DNA of 64,000 nucleotides from positions 434,001 through 498,000 of the forward strand of contig NZ_AKGD01000004.1 in the NCBI RefSeq assembly GCF_000271305.1, in the 5' to 3' direction. The stretch comes from Hydrocarboniphaga effusa AP103. Its GTDB lineage: Bacteria; Pseudomonadota; Gammaproteobacteria; Nevskiales; Nevskiaceae. Shown here piece by piece: positions 27,789 through 36,109 of this stretch. The first letter of the stretch is position 1, and each line of letters opens with the position of its first letter. Made by a program: the position numbers and the translations under genes. The notes under the pieces were generated by a model that saw only the letters and a program-made list of their open reading frames with translations, did no database searches and was not told where the DNA came from.

Positions 27789-27954
27789 GCAACCCGGAGA
27801 ACGCGGCAGCGTGGAAATCGAAGTGGCTGCAAGCGATCTGCGGTTTCTCGACGCGGGCTTGAAGCCGGTGTTCGAGAAGGGCGAAGTCGAGATTCTGGTG
27901 GGGCCGAGTGCGGAGCGGGAGAAGCTGTTGGTGCAGACGGTGCGGTTGGTTTAA
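27445..27954 (+). pseudogene. Duplicated 3' end of the GH3 gene (Fn3-like domain)
   Basis: This frame starts at an ATG inside the second repeat copy and carries the genuine C-terminus of the GH3 protein: end of the second domain, FAHGxG-like linker (YAFGHGLGYGRFAYSDL) and full Fn3-like domain ending in VRLV. It has no promoter or ribosome site of its own and would make a 169-residue domain fragment. I treat it as the displaced tail of the upstream gene. Confidence 0.8.
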
Positions 27955-27959
27955 GCGTT

Positions 27960-28415
27960 CGAGCAGTGCTCCCTCGCTACGCGAGGGACTCTCTCCCGCA
28001 CGTGGGAGAGAGGAACATCAACAGCCGCCGGTAGCGCGTCTTGCCAGACGGTTTTTGAGCTGCCGTCAGCGGTCCCCTCTCCCGCGTGCGGGAGAGGGTG
28101 GTCCGAAGGACCGGGAGAGGGGAAGCCTGGAAAGTGTGCTCTCCCGTCGAGCAGCCCCTCTCTCCCCGCCTGCGGCGGGACTCTCTCCCGCAAGCGGGAG
28201 AGAGGAACATCAACAGCCCGCCGGTAAGCGCGTCTTGCCAGACGGTTTTTGAGCTGCCGTCAGCGGTCCCCTCTCCCGCGTGCGGGAGAGGGTGGCGCGA
28301 CAGCGCCGGGTGAGGGAACGCCCCCGAGCGCAGCTTCCAGGCAGTGCTCCCTCACTCCCCTCGCTACGCGAGGGACTCTCTCCCGCACGCGGGAGAGAGG
28401 AACATCAACAACACG
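27960..28415. repeat. Cluster of CTCTCCCGC-type palindromic repeats (five units)
   Basis: The 487-nt gap between GH3 and glucose dehydrogenase is filled with hairpin units of the form CTCTCCCGC-n-GCGGGAGAG, centred near 28000, 28087, 28191, 28280 and 28387. A larger element containing GTCTTGCCAGACGG and GAGCTGCCGTCAGCGG occurs twice with a 194-nt offset (from about 28004 and about 28198). Smaller hairpins such as CCTCGCTACGCGAGG lie between them. Open frames across it are artefacts of the repeats. As it separates convergent genes it may act as a bidirectional terminator. The same family recurs near 49.66 and 54.57 kb. Confidence 0.85.
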
Positions 28416-28441
28416 TCCGTGCCACCTTGAGTGCGCTGCTC

Positions 28442-30952
28442 TCAACCCGGCAAGGCATACGCGATCACATAGTCCCCGGCCGGCGTCTCCATGAAGTGAT
28501 GGCCGGCTGCGACGATGACGAGGTATTGCTTGCCGCCGATCTCGTAGACCATCGGATTCGCCTGCCCGCCCGCCGGCAGCGCGTCCTGCCACACGGTTTC
28601 GCCGGTCTCGATATCGATCGCGCGAATCAGGTCGTCCGTCGCGGCGGCGATGAAGATCAGGCCGCCCGCGGTGACGACCGAGCCGCCATTGTTCGGCGTG
28701 CCGATTTCGATCGGCAATCCGGAGCGGATGCCGAACGGCCCGTTGCCGCGCGCGCTGCCGAAGGGCCGATCCCACAGCGTCTTGCCGGTCGCGAGATCGA
28801 CCGCGCGAATGCCGCCGTAAGGCGGCTGCTTGCACAGCAGCTTGGTGAACTTGAGCCGCCAGCCCGCGTTGACGTCGATCGCGTACGGCGTGCCGGCCTG
28901 CGGATCACCCTGGCCTTCGGCGCCGCCGGTGTCCGGATGCGGCAGTTCCTCGCGCGGCTTCCAGCCGTTGCGATCGGCTTCTTCGCGCGGAACCAGGCGG
29001 TTGTAGTTCGGCATGTCGTTGTAGTTCGCGATCATCACGCCGCGGTTCGGATCGATCGCCACGCCGCCCCAGTCGGAGCCGCCGTTGTAGCCCGGATATT
29101 CGATCGAATGCCGATCGCTGGTCGGTGGCGTGTAGATGCCCTGGTAGCTCGCGCTGCGAAACTGGATGCGACATACCAGCTGATCGAGCGGCGTCATGCC
29201 CCACATGTCGGCTTCGCTCAAATCGCGTCGCGCGAGCGTGTGATAAGTCGAAAACGGCTGCGTCTTGCTGCGCTTCTCGGGCTCGACACCACCGCCCGGA
29301 ACTGCGCGCTCTTCGACACCCACGAGCGGCTCGCCCGTGCGCCGATCGAGTATGTAGACATCACCCTGCTTGCTCGGCAGGAGCACCGCCGGCACCTTGC
29401 TGTCGTTGACCGGGAAATCGATCAGCGCGGGCTGCGAGCCGAGGTCGTAATCCCAGACATCGATATGCGTGGTCTGGAAATTCCACACGGGCTTGCCGGT
29501 GGTGACGTCGAGCGCGACGAGCGAGGTGGCGTACTGGCTTTCGGCCGGCGTGCGCGAACTGCTCCAGTAATCGCCCGCCGAATTGCCCATCGGCAGATAG
29601 ACGTAGCCGAGCTGCTCGTCGGCCGATGCGATCGTCCACATGTTGGGCGTTCCGCGCGTATAGGTTTCGCCGGCCGGCGGCGCACCGGTCCAGTCCGGAT
29701 GCGTCATGTCCCAGGCCCAGCGCAGCTCTCCCGTCACGGCATCGAAGCCCTTGATGACGCCCGACGGCGCATCGCGGCGCTGGCCATCGAGCACCTGATG
29801 GCCGGTCACGATCACACCGCGCACGATGGTCGGCGGCGAATTGATCGACACGTAGCCGGCCGGCGTGCTGCCCATGCCTTCCTTGATGTCGACCTGCCCG
29901 CCCTTGCCGAAGCCGGTGCATGGCAGGCCGGTCCTGGCATCGACTTCGATGATGCGTCCGTCGAGCGTGCCCGAGACGAGGCGGGTGGCGCAGGCTTCGC
30001 CGCTCGCTGCAAGCGAAGTCGCCGAAGCCGGCTGTGCTTCCTGCCCCGGCGCGGGAACGGGCGTCGCGAGCAGCATCGTGTTTTCGGCGCTGGGCCCTGT
30101 AGACGCTTCGCTCGTGTTCGTCGCCGCCTGCGCAGGCGGCGTGACGTAATACGACACACCGCGACAGGCCGCGGTGTACGGAATCGCGGACTCGGGCACC
30201 TTCGGGTCGTAGCGCCAGCGCTGTTTGCCGGTGCTCGCGTCGAGGCTGATCAGGATGTTGTGCGGCGTGCACAAATACACGCTGTCGCCGATCTTGAGCG
30301 GCGTGGTTTCCGCGCCCCAGCGATGTTCGGGAAGATCGCCGGTGCGATAAGTCCATGCGCGCCGCAACTGCTTGACGTTGTCCTTGGTGATCTGCGACAG
30401 CGGCGAATAGCGCGTGGCCTGATTGCTTCCGCCATAGGCGGCCCAATCCTGCGCTGCGGCCTGCGTCGCAGGCTGCGCGAATCCACCCGGCATCGCATCA
30501 TCGCTGATCACCGATTGCCCCGCCGATGCACTCGGCACCACTTGGCCCTTGGTCACGCCGTAAGGCAGGAACGCAAGCCCGAACGCGGCGATGAACACGA
30601 TGACGAAGACGCCCGCGAGCGGCCATGCGGAGCGCAGCCTCGGGCCGTTGCGCAGCCATGGAGCGAGCAAGGCCACGACGATGCCCAGGCCAAGCAGCAA
30701 GCCCAGGCGCGGAACCCAGCGCCAGTAATCCAGCCCCGATTCCCAAGCGCTCCAGACCGCCGTCGCCGCGAGTACGATCCAGTAGACCCAGGCACCGGCC
30801 CGATGCCGACGCATGAGCAGCACGCCGGAAACCATCAGTCCGAGGCCGGCCGGCAGGTAGTACGCGGAGCCTTCGAGCGCGAGCAGCCAGACTCCACCTA
30901 CCCCCATCGCCAGACCTACGAGGAAGACGAGCAAACCCAGCACGAAATTCAT
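28442..30952 (-). CDS. gcd: Membrane-bound PQQ-dependent glucose dehydrogenase
   Basis: An 836-residue quinoprotein. Five N-terminal transmembrane segments (about 1-140) anchor it, and a periplasmic eight-bladed propeller follows. Propeller blades show repeated D-x-x-TGK/E-x-x-W patterns such as SLDASTGKQRWRYD, GFDAVTGELRWAWD, VDLATGKTLWDRP and IDIETGETVWQD. The mGDH-type motifs QDWAAYGGSNQATRYSPL and RSGLPIEIGTPNNGG are present. The enzyme oxidises glucose to gluconolactone and passes electrons to ubiquinone, which could feed the bo3 oxidase in this window. I chose the ATG at 30950-30952, with AGGAG 9 nt upstream. Confidence 0.93.
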   Translation of the reverse strand: MNFVLGLLVFLVGLAMGVGGVWLLALEGSAYYLPAGLGLMVSGVLLMRRHRAGAWVYWIVLAATAVWSAWESGLDYWRWVPRLGLLLGLGIVVALLAPWLRNGPRLRSAWPLAGVFVIVFIAAFGLAFLPYGVTKGQVVPSASAGQSVISDDAMPGGFAQPATQAAAQDWAAYGGSNQATRYSPLSQITKDNVKQLRRAWTYRTGDLPEHRWGAETTPLKIGDSVYLCTPHNILISLDASTGKQRWRYDPKVPESAIPYTAACRGVSYYVTPPAQAATNTSEASTGPSAENTMLLATPVPAPGQEAQPASATSLAASGEACATRLVSGTLDGRIIEVDARTGLPCTGFGKGGQVDIKEGMGSTPAGYVSINSPPTIVRGVIVTGHQVLDGQRRDAPSGVIKGFDAVTGELRWAWDMTHPDWTGAPPAGETYTRGTPNMWTIASADEQLGYVYLPMGNSAGDYWSSSRTPAESQYATSLVALDVTTGKPVWNFQTTHIDVWDYDLGSQPALIDFPVNDSKVPAVLLPSKQGDVYILDRRTGEPLVGVEERAVPGGGVEPEKRSKTQPFSTYHTLARRDLSEADMWGMTPLDQLVCRIQFRSASYQGIYTPPTSDRHSIEYPGYNGGSDWGGVAIDPNRGVMIANYNDMPNYNRLVPREEADRNGWKPREELPHPDTGGAEGQGDPQAGTPYAIDVNAGWRLKFTKLLCKQPPYGGIRAVDLATGKTLWDRPFGSARGNGPFGIRSGLPIEIGTPNNGGSVVTAGGLIFIAAATDDLIRAIDIETGETVWQDALPAGGQANPMVYEIGGKQYLVIVAAGHHFMETPAGDYVIAYALPG

Positions 30953-31143
30953 GGCATGCAACTCCTGCAGTCCCTGCGCGAACGCTTGCGGTGATCAAGC
31001 GGTGGCGCTTGCCTGCGCCGAGGCGGCGAATGTTGGACCCGCAGCGTGAGCGATGGCTGAAGCCCTCGTTCAGCTCGTCATGTTCAGCTTGTCATGCGCA
31101 CTCGATGGCAATTCGATAGCGACCTGCCACGCAACAAGGCCGC

Positions 31144-32514
31144 TCAGCCCGCGACGGGCGTGCGCATCGTCACGAATTCCTCGGCCGTGGTCGGATGGAT
31201 GCCGATGGTGTCGTCGAAGATCGCCTTGGTGGCACCGGCCTTGAGCGCGACCGCGAGCCCTTGGATCACCTCTCCCGCATCGGGCCCGACCATGTGGCAG
31301 CCGAGCACGCGATCACTGCGCGCATCGACGACGAGCTTCAGGAAGGTGCTTTCCTTCGAATCGGTCAGCGTGAGCTTGAGCGGCTTGAAGCGGCTTTCGA
31401 AGACCCGCAGCTCGAAGCCCGCCTTGCGCGCCGCGGCCTCGGTGAGCCCCACCGTGCCGATGTTCGGCAGGCTGAAAACGGCCGTTGGAATCAGCGTGTA
31501 ATCGAGCGGCCGATAATCTTCCGGCTTGAACAGCAAGCGCGCGAGCGCCATGCCTTCGGCGAGTGCGACGGGCGTGAGCTGCACACGGCCGATCACATCG
31601 CCGACCGCATGAATCGAAGGCTCGTGCGTGCGGAATCGCTCGTCGACGGCGATGAAGCCGCGCTCGTCGAGCTGCACGCGGGTGGCTTCGAGCCCGAGCC
31701 CGCCGAGCCGCGGGCGCCGGCCGGTCGCGAACAGCACGCAATCCGCGTCGAGCACACGGCCATCTTTCAGCTGCACCGCCAGACTCGAGTCGGCTCGCTT
31801 CTCGATGCGCACGATGTCGGCGTTGAATTGCAGGTCCAGGCCCTTGAGCGTGAGCTGCTCGCGCAGATGCCGGCGCACGCTGTCGTCGAAACCGCGCAGG
31901 AACAAATCACCGCGATACAGCTGGCTGACCCGCGCACCGAGTCCGTGAAAAACACCCGAGAACTCGGTGGCGATGTAACCGCCACCCGCGACGATCACGC
32001 GCTCGGGCAAGCGCGGCAGATGAAAGGCCTGATCGGAACTGATCGCATGCTCGATGCCCGGAATATCGGGCAGCTGCGGCTCGCAACCCGTCGCGATCAG
32101 GATATGTTCGGCGCTATAGCGTCGTGGCCCATCCGCGGTGTCGACTTCCACCGTATGCGCATCGAGCAGGCGCGCGGTTCCCTGCACGGTTCGCACGCCG
32201 GCCTTGTCGAGCAGTTCGCCGTAGACGCGATTGAGCCGCGCGATCTCGCGGTTCTTGTTGGCCAGCAGCGTGGGCCAATCGAAGCGCGGCTCAGTGGCCG
32301 ACCAGCCATAGGCGCTCGCCTGCTCGAAGTCGTCCGCATACGAGGCCGAGTAAACGAGCATCTTCTTCGGCACGCAGCCGAGGTTCACGCAGGTGCCTCC
32401 GAGCTGCTGGTTCTCGGCCACCATCACGCGAGCGCCGAGCTGGGCCGCGATGCGCGATGCGCGCACCCCGCCCGAGCCCGCACCGATCACGAACAGGTCG
32501 ACGTCGTAAGCCAC
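31144..32514 (-). CDS. gor: Glutathione-disulfide reductase
   Basis: A 456-residue FAD/NADPH disulfide reductase. FAD motif GAGSGGVRASR lies at residue 12, redox-active CVNLGCVPKK near 42, and NADPH motif GGGYIATEFSG near 174. An Arg pair region follows (YRGDLFLRGFD), as in NADPH-preferring GR. GDVIGRVQLTPVALAEG and the closing HPTTAEEFV with the catalytic His complete it. The start is GTG with GGAG 8 nt upstream. It stands alone, with 190 nt to gcd. It maintains the reduced glutathione pool in the cytoplasm. Confidence 0.93.
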   Translation of the reverse strand: MAYDVDLFVIGAGSGGVRASRIAAQLGARVMVAENQQLGGTCVNLGCVPKKMLVYSASYADDFEQASAYGWSATEPRFDWPTLLANKNREIARLNRVYGELLDKAGVRTVQGTARLLDAHTVEVDTADGPRRYSAEHILIATGCEPQLPDIPGIEHAISSDQAFHLPRLPERVIVAGGGYIATEFSGVFHGLGARVSQLYRGDLFLRGFDDSVRRHLREQLTLKGLDLQFNADIVRIEKRADSSLAVQLKDGRVLDADCVLFATGRRPRLGGLGLEATRVQLDERGFIAVDERFRTHEPSIHAVGDVIGRVQLTPVALAEGMALARLLFKPEDYRPLDYTLIPTAVFSLPNIGTVGLTEAAARKAGFELRVFESRFKPLKLTLTDSKESTFLKLVVDARSDRVLGCHMVGPDAGEVIQGLAVALKAGATKAIFDDTIGIHPTTAEEFVTMRTPVAG

Positions 32515-32663
32515 GAGAAAGCTCCGGCCATGAATAACGCATTGTCACCGAAGACGAGGTCGACGGTGACAATGCGCTGATCCAGCTGCCGCTCTTCGAG
32601 CGGCTCAGAGGTTGGTCGGAGTTCCAGGTCCGGAGTCCGGCGGACCCGTCCGGCGCCCGGAGC

Positions 32664-33689
32664 CTACGAGCCCCGGTTGCCGAAGTCGATGTCGCGGCTG
32701 CGCTCGGCACGTTCGAGGCCGCTGCGGTCGCTGCTGCTGGTGCGCGTGAACCCGAAACTGTTTCGGTTGGAGCGGTCGATGTCGCGGCTGTCGCTGCCGT
32801 TTCCATCGATCTTGAGGCTGCTCTCGCCCGAGCTGTTCATCGCCAGGCGATTCTCGACCGAGCGGCTGCGCGGAGAGTCTTCGGTACGGCTTCGAACCTC
32901 ACCGTTGCGCTCGAAATTCATCGAAGACGTGCGCTTGAAACTCGAGCGGGTGTCGCGCTGGGCGATCGCATTGTCGCCGGATTCGCGGCTGCCTTCGATG
33001 GTGTTCTCGATGTTGAGCGTGCGATCGAGCGAACGCTCACCCGAATTGCGATCCGAGGCGTCGGGACGCTTGGCTTCGACGACGTTGGTGAGCTTGAAAT
33101 CCCCATTCTGACCTTCGACCTTGAGCGAGCGCGTGCGGGTATCGCCATCGCGATCGCTGTCCGTGCTCACCTTCGGAAGCCGGTCGCGCAGTGCACTCGC
33201 ATCGGCCTGCTCGAGGCCCGGCAGGGATGCACGGCGATCCTGGACTCGATCGCGCAGCGCGCTGCCGTCGTTGTCGGCGGCATTCAGCAGCGCGATATCG
33301 CGGCCCACTGCGCGGCGGTCCTCGCGACGTTCTTCACGGCGCTCCTGCGCATTCTCGCGGCGGTCACGCGCGGCCTCGCGAACATTGTCGAGACGATCGC
33401 CATCGAACAGCTCACGCGCACGGCTGTTGTCCATGCGCTCTTCGCGCGCGTCGGCGCGGGCCTCGGCGCGATCGGTGATGCGTTCGCGCAGGTTGGCGCG
33501 TGCGCTCGTCAACGAATCGGCCCGCGATGCGCTGATCGCGGCCGCGCGGTTGGCGCGCAGCGCGCTCAAGTTGTTGTTGTCGCCGCTGCGCGAACCCAAG
33601 CCTTGAAGGCCGAGCGCGTTGTCGGCCTGGGCGCTGAACGCCGTCATCGAAGCGGCGATCAGCGGGGCGAGTAGAAACTTGCGATTCAT
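32664..33689 (-). CDS. Secreted Arg/Asp/Ser-rich low-complexity protein, unknown
   Basis: I recognise no family. A clean signal peptide (MNRKFLLAPLIAASMTAFSA, cleavage after QA) precedes about 320 residues dominated by Arg, Asp, Ser, Asn and Glu. Residues 50-130 look like a charged helix with repeated DR/ER pairs (ARDRRENAQERREERREDRR). The rest is Ser/Asp/Asn-rich and probably disordered, with recurring SRDIDRSNRNS- and GLERAERSRDIDFGN-like pieces. It has few hydrophobic residues and no Cys. ATG has GGAG upstream. The isolated position gives no hint of role. A polyanion- or surface-binding exported protein is one possibility. Confidence 0.72.
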   Translation of the reverse strand: MNRKFLLAPLIAASMTAFSAQADNALGLQGLGSRSGDNNNLSALRANRAAAISASRADSLTSARANLRERITDRAEARADAREERMDNSRARELFDGDRLDNVREAARDRRENAQERREERREDRRAVGRDIALLNAADNDGSALRDRVQDRRASLPGLEQADASALRDRLPKVSTDSDRDGDTRTRSLKVEGQNGDFKLTNVVEAKRPDASDRNSGERSLDRTLNIENTIEGSRESGDNAIAQRDTRSSFKRTSSMNFERNGEVRSRTEDSPRSRSVENRLAMNSSGESSLKIDGNGSDSRDIDRSNRNSFGFTRTSSSDRSGLERAERSRDIDFGNRGS

Positions 33690-33847
33690 GGTGAGCGTCT
33701 CCGTTCCTGAGTTGAACCTTGTTGGTCTCGAACCTTGTGGGTCCGCGACTCTTCGGTGTGTCGCTGGAAACGGATGCTGCGCGTTGCTGCCTGAATGCTC
33801 CCTAAAAATTCGTCATTGAAGTTCAACGAGTTAGACGAATTTCACGT

Positions 33848-35134
33848 TCATTGGCGGTCCAGATTCCGATGCTCGCGCACCTCGGTTTCGGATACCGGGC
33901 GACCGTGGTTGCCCCAACTCGCGCGAATGAAAGTCAGCACATCGGCGATCTCGTCGTCGCCGAGCCGGGTGCCGAACGGCGGCATGCCGAAAGGCCGTGG
34001 ATTGCCTTCGGTGCCGGGCTCGTAGCCACCGAAACGAATGATGCGAATGCTGTTGACCGCCGAGCTCATCGACAGCGCACGATTGCCGGCCAGCGCCGGT
34101 GCGACCGGCGCATGGCCTTCGCCCGCATCGCCGTGGCAATCGGCGCAATGCCTGCGGTACAGATCGGCGCCGCGTTCCATCATCGGCTTGAGGCTGGCCT
34201 GCGGCACACGCACATAGGCTTTCTGCGGCGGCACGGGCTGCTTCGGCAGGGCGCGCAAGTAAGTCGCCATCGCCCGCAGATCGGCCTCGCTGGCGTGCTG
34301 CAGGCTCTCGAAGACGACTTCGGCCATCGGCCCCGATACGCTCGCGTCACGCGACTTTCCGGCGCCGAGCAATGCGATCACGTCTTGCTCGCTCCAGTCC
34401 GCCACACTGCCCTCTTCGACCGAATGCAGCGACGGCGCATACCACGACAGCACCAGGCCGCCCGATGGATTGTCCGACGAGCGCACGGCCCCGAGCGCGT
34501 TGCGCGCCTCGTGGCAGGCGCTGCAATGACCGAGCCCCTGCACGAGATACGCGCCGCGATTCCATAGCTCGCTTTGCCGATCGTCGGCCTCGAAAACGCC
34601 CGGGCGGAAGAACAGTCCACGCCAGGCGATCAGCAACGCGCGATACCGGTAAGGAAAGCGCAGCTCGTGCTCGCGAGCCGGAGCGCGCACCGCGGGCAGC
34701 GAACGCAGATACGCGAACAGCGCATCGGAATCGGCGCGCGTGATCTTGGTGTAGTTGGTGTACGGAAACACCGGGTACAGCAGCTTGCCGTTCTTCGAGC
34801 GGCCCTCATGCAGCGCCAGCCAGAAATCGTCCGCGCTCCAGTTGCCGAGCCCGGTTTCGGCGTCGGGTGTGAGGTTCGGCGAGTAGAAGGTTCCGAATGG
34901 CGTGGGCGTTCCGCGACCGCCCGCGTAGGCCTGGCCTCCGCGCAGCGTGTGGCAGGCCTGGCAATCGCCGAGCACGGCCAGATAGCGGCCGCGTTCGATC
35001 TGCGCGACCGCGTCGCTGGTCGGCTGCGAGGCGTGGACTTCGTCGTGACGCAAGCCGAGGTAAAAGAGCACTGCCGCCGCAACGAAGGTGAGCGCGACGA
35101 CGACGGCGATCGCCAGCTTCGTCGAGCGCCTCAT
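33848..35134 (-). CDS. Tri-heme cytochrome c (alcohol/gluconate dehydrogenase cytochrome subunit-like)
   Basis: 428 residues with an N-terminal membrane anchor (about 8-27) and three cytochrome c domains. Heme motifs are CQACH near 58, CSACH near 203 and CADCH near 335, with likely Met ligands in regions such as RPFGMPPFGTRL. The arrangement equals the tri-heme cytochrome subunit of periplasmic alcohol or gluconate dehydrogenases. No dehydrogenase subunit is adjacent, however. The ATG at 35132-35134 overlaps the stop of the upstream di-heme cytochrome gene by 4 nt, so the two proteins are coupled and probably form an electron-transfer pair. Confidence 0.87.
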   Translation of the reverse strand: MRRSTKLAIAVVVALTFVAAAVLFYLGLRHDEVHASQPTSDAVAQIERGRYLAVLGDCQACHTLRGGQAYAGGRGTPTPFGTFYSPNLTPDAETGLGNWSADDFWLALHEGRSKNGKLLYPVFPYTNYTKITRADSDALFAYLRSLPAVRAPAREHELRFPYRYRALLIAWRGLFFRPGVFEADDRQSELWNRGAYLVQGLGHCSACHEARNALGAVRSSDNPSGGLVLSWYAPSLHSVEEGSVADWSEQDVIALLGAGKSRDASVSGPMAEVVFESLQHASEADLRAMATYLRALPKQPVPPQKAYVRVPQASLKPMMERGADLYRRHCADCHGDAGEGHAPVAPALAGNRALSMSSAVNSIRIIRFGGYEPGTEGNPRPFGMPPFGTRLGDDEIADVLTFIRASWGNHGRPVSETEVREHRNLDRQ

Positions 35135-35829
35135 TGCAGGCTCACGCTGCCGCAGCGCTCGGGCAGCGCCTGGCTCTGCGTTTGGGGATGCGAGTCGGCC
35201 GGCACCGGCGTGGTGGCCAGAAACGCCGCCACGGCCGCGACATCGGCCTGCGTGAGGCTGTGCGTGATCGTGCTCATGCAATCGGGCGCGACGGTGCGGC
35301 GGCTGCTGGTCTGCCAGGCGCCGAACTGGGCAACCAGGTAGTCGTAAGGCAGGCCCACGAGCCCGGGCACATCGGGCGCGAGCCCGGTCAGGCGCTCGCC
35401 ATGGCAGGCCTGACAGGACGGGATGTCGCGTGACGCGTCGCCTTCGCGCACGAGCTTGCGACCGCGTTCGAGCACGGCCGCATCGCGCTCGACATGCGTG
35501 GGAGCCGGATACGGCAATTCCTGCGCGGCGAAGTGATCGGCGAGTTCGCGCAGGAATTCTTCGCGCTGGAAATCGACCATGTAGGCCATCGCCGCGTTGT
35601 GCCGGCGACCATCGCGAAAGTTGAGCAGCTGGTTGAACAGATAACCCGCCGGCTTGCCCGCGATGCGCGGATACCAGCCATCCGGCGTCGCCCTGCCCTC
35701 GGGCCCATGGCAGGCCTCGCAGGGCTTGGCGCGCTGGGCGGTGCTGTCGAGCTGCAGGCTCTGCGCTTGCGCGACGCCCATGCAAAGCGCGAACAGGAGA
35801 ACAGCGATCAGCTGGCGATGGCTAGGCAT
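35131..35829 (-). CDS. Di-heme cytochrome c4-like protein
   Basis: A 232-residue periplasmic cytochrome with signal peptide (cleavage near GVAQAQS) and two heme motifs, CEACH (about residue 38) and CQACH (about 138). Each is followed by a c4-type domain (KPAGYLFNQLLNFRDGRR and LPYDYLVAQFGAW). The first domain repeats the pattern of the second, as in cytochrome c4. The ATG at 35827-35829 gives the signal peptide directly. It is the first gene of a two-gene operon with the tri-heme cytochrome. Terminal acceptor and donor are unknown. Confidence 0.87.
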   Translation of the reverse strand: MPSHRQLIAVLLFALCMGVAQAQSLQLDSTAQRAKPCEACHGPEGRATPDGWYPRIAGKPAGYLFNQLLNFRDGRRHNAAMAYMVDFQREEFLRELADHFAAQELPYPAPTHVERDAAVLERGRKLVREGDASRDIPSCQACHGERLTGLAPDVPGLVGLPYDYLVAQFGAWQTSSRRTVAPDCMSTITHSLTQADVAAVAAFLATTPVPADSHPQTQSQALPERCGSVSLQ

Positions 35830-36109
35830 GGCCACATGATCGCAACTGCCGCTGCCCTGACTCAAGCTGAACGCCGCCGATGAGGACTACAGGCCTGTCC
35901 GCCTTGCGATGACTTCCCATATGGCGACGGCCTACCCATACTCGGGCGAAAGTGCGTAGCAGCACTGCAGCGACGCGCGAGCAAGGATGCTCCAGCGACT
36001 CGATTACCGATCGATCCGCACGCGCTGCCGGGAGGCCAGGAACTGGCGACCGATCGGCCACGGCCGACTCCCGCACAACGGAACATCTACCGGGAAAGGA
36101 GATCCGGAT

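Noticed and set aside
27960..28415. Possible CRISPR array
   Set aside because: The repeats are palindromic, irregularly spaced and partly duplicated as larger blocks; there are no uniform spacers and no cas genes.
27908..28494. Several short frames across the repeat cluster at 28 kb
   Set aside because: They translate the palindromic repeats and share the same peptides on both strands, so they are not genes.
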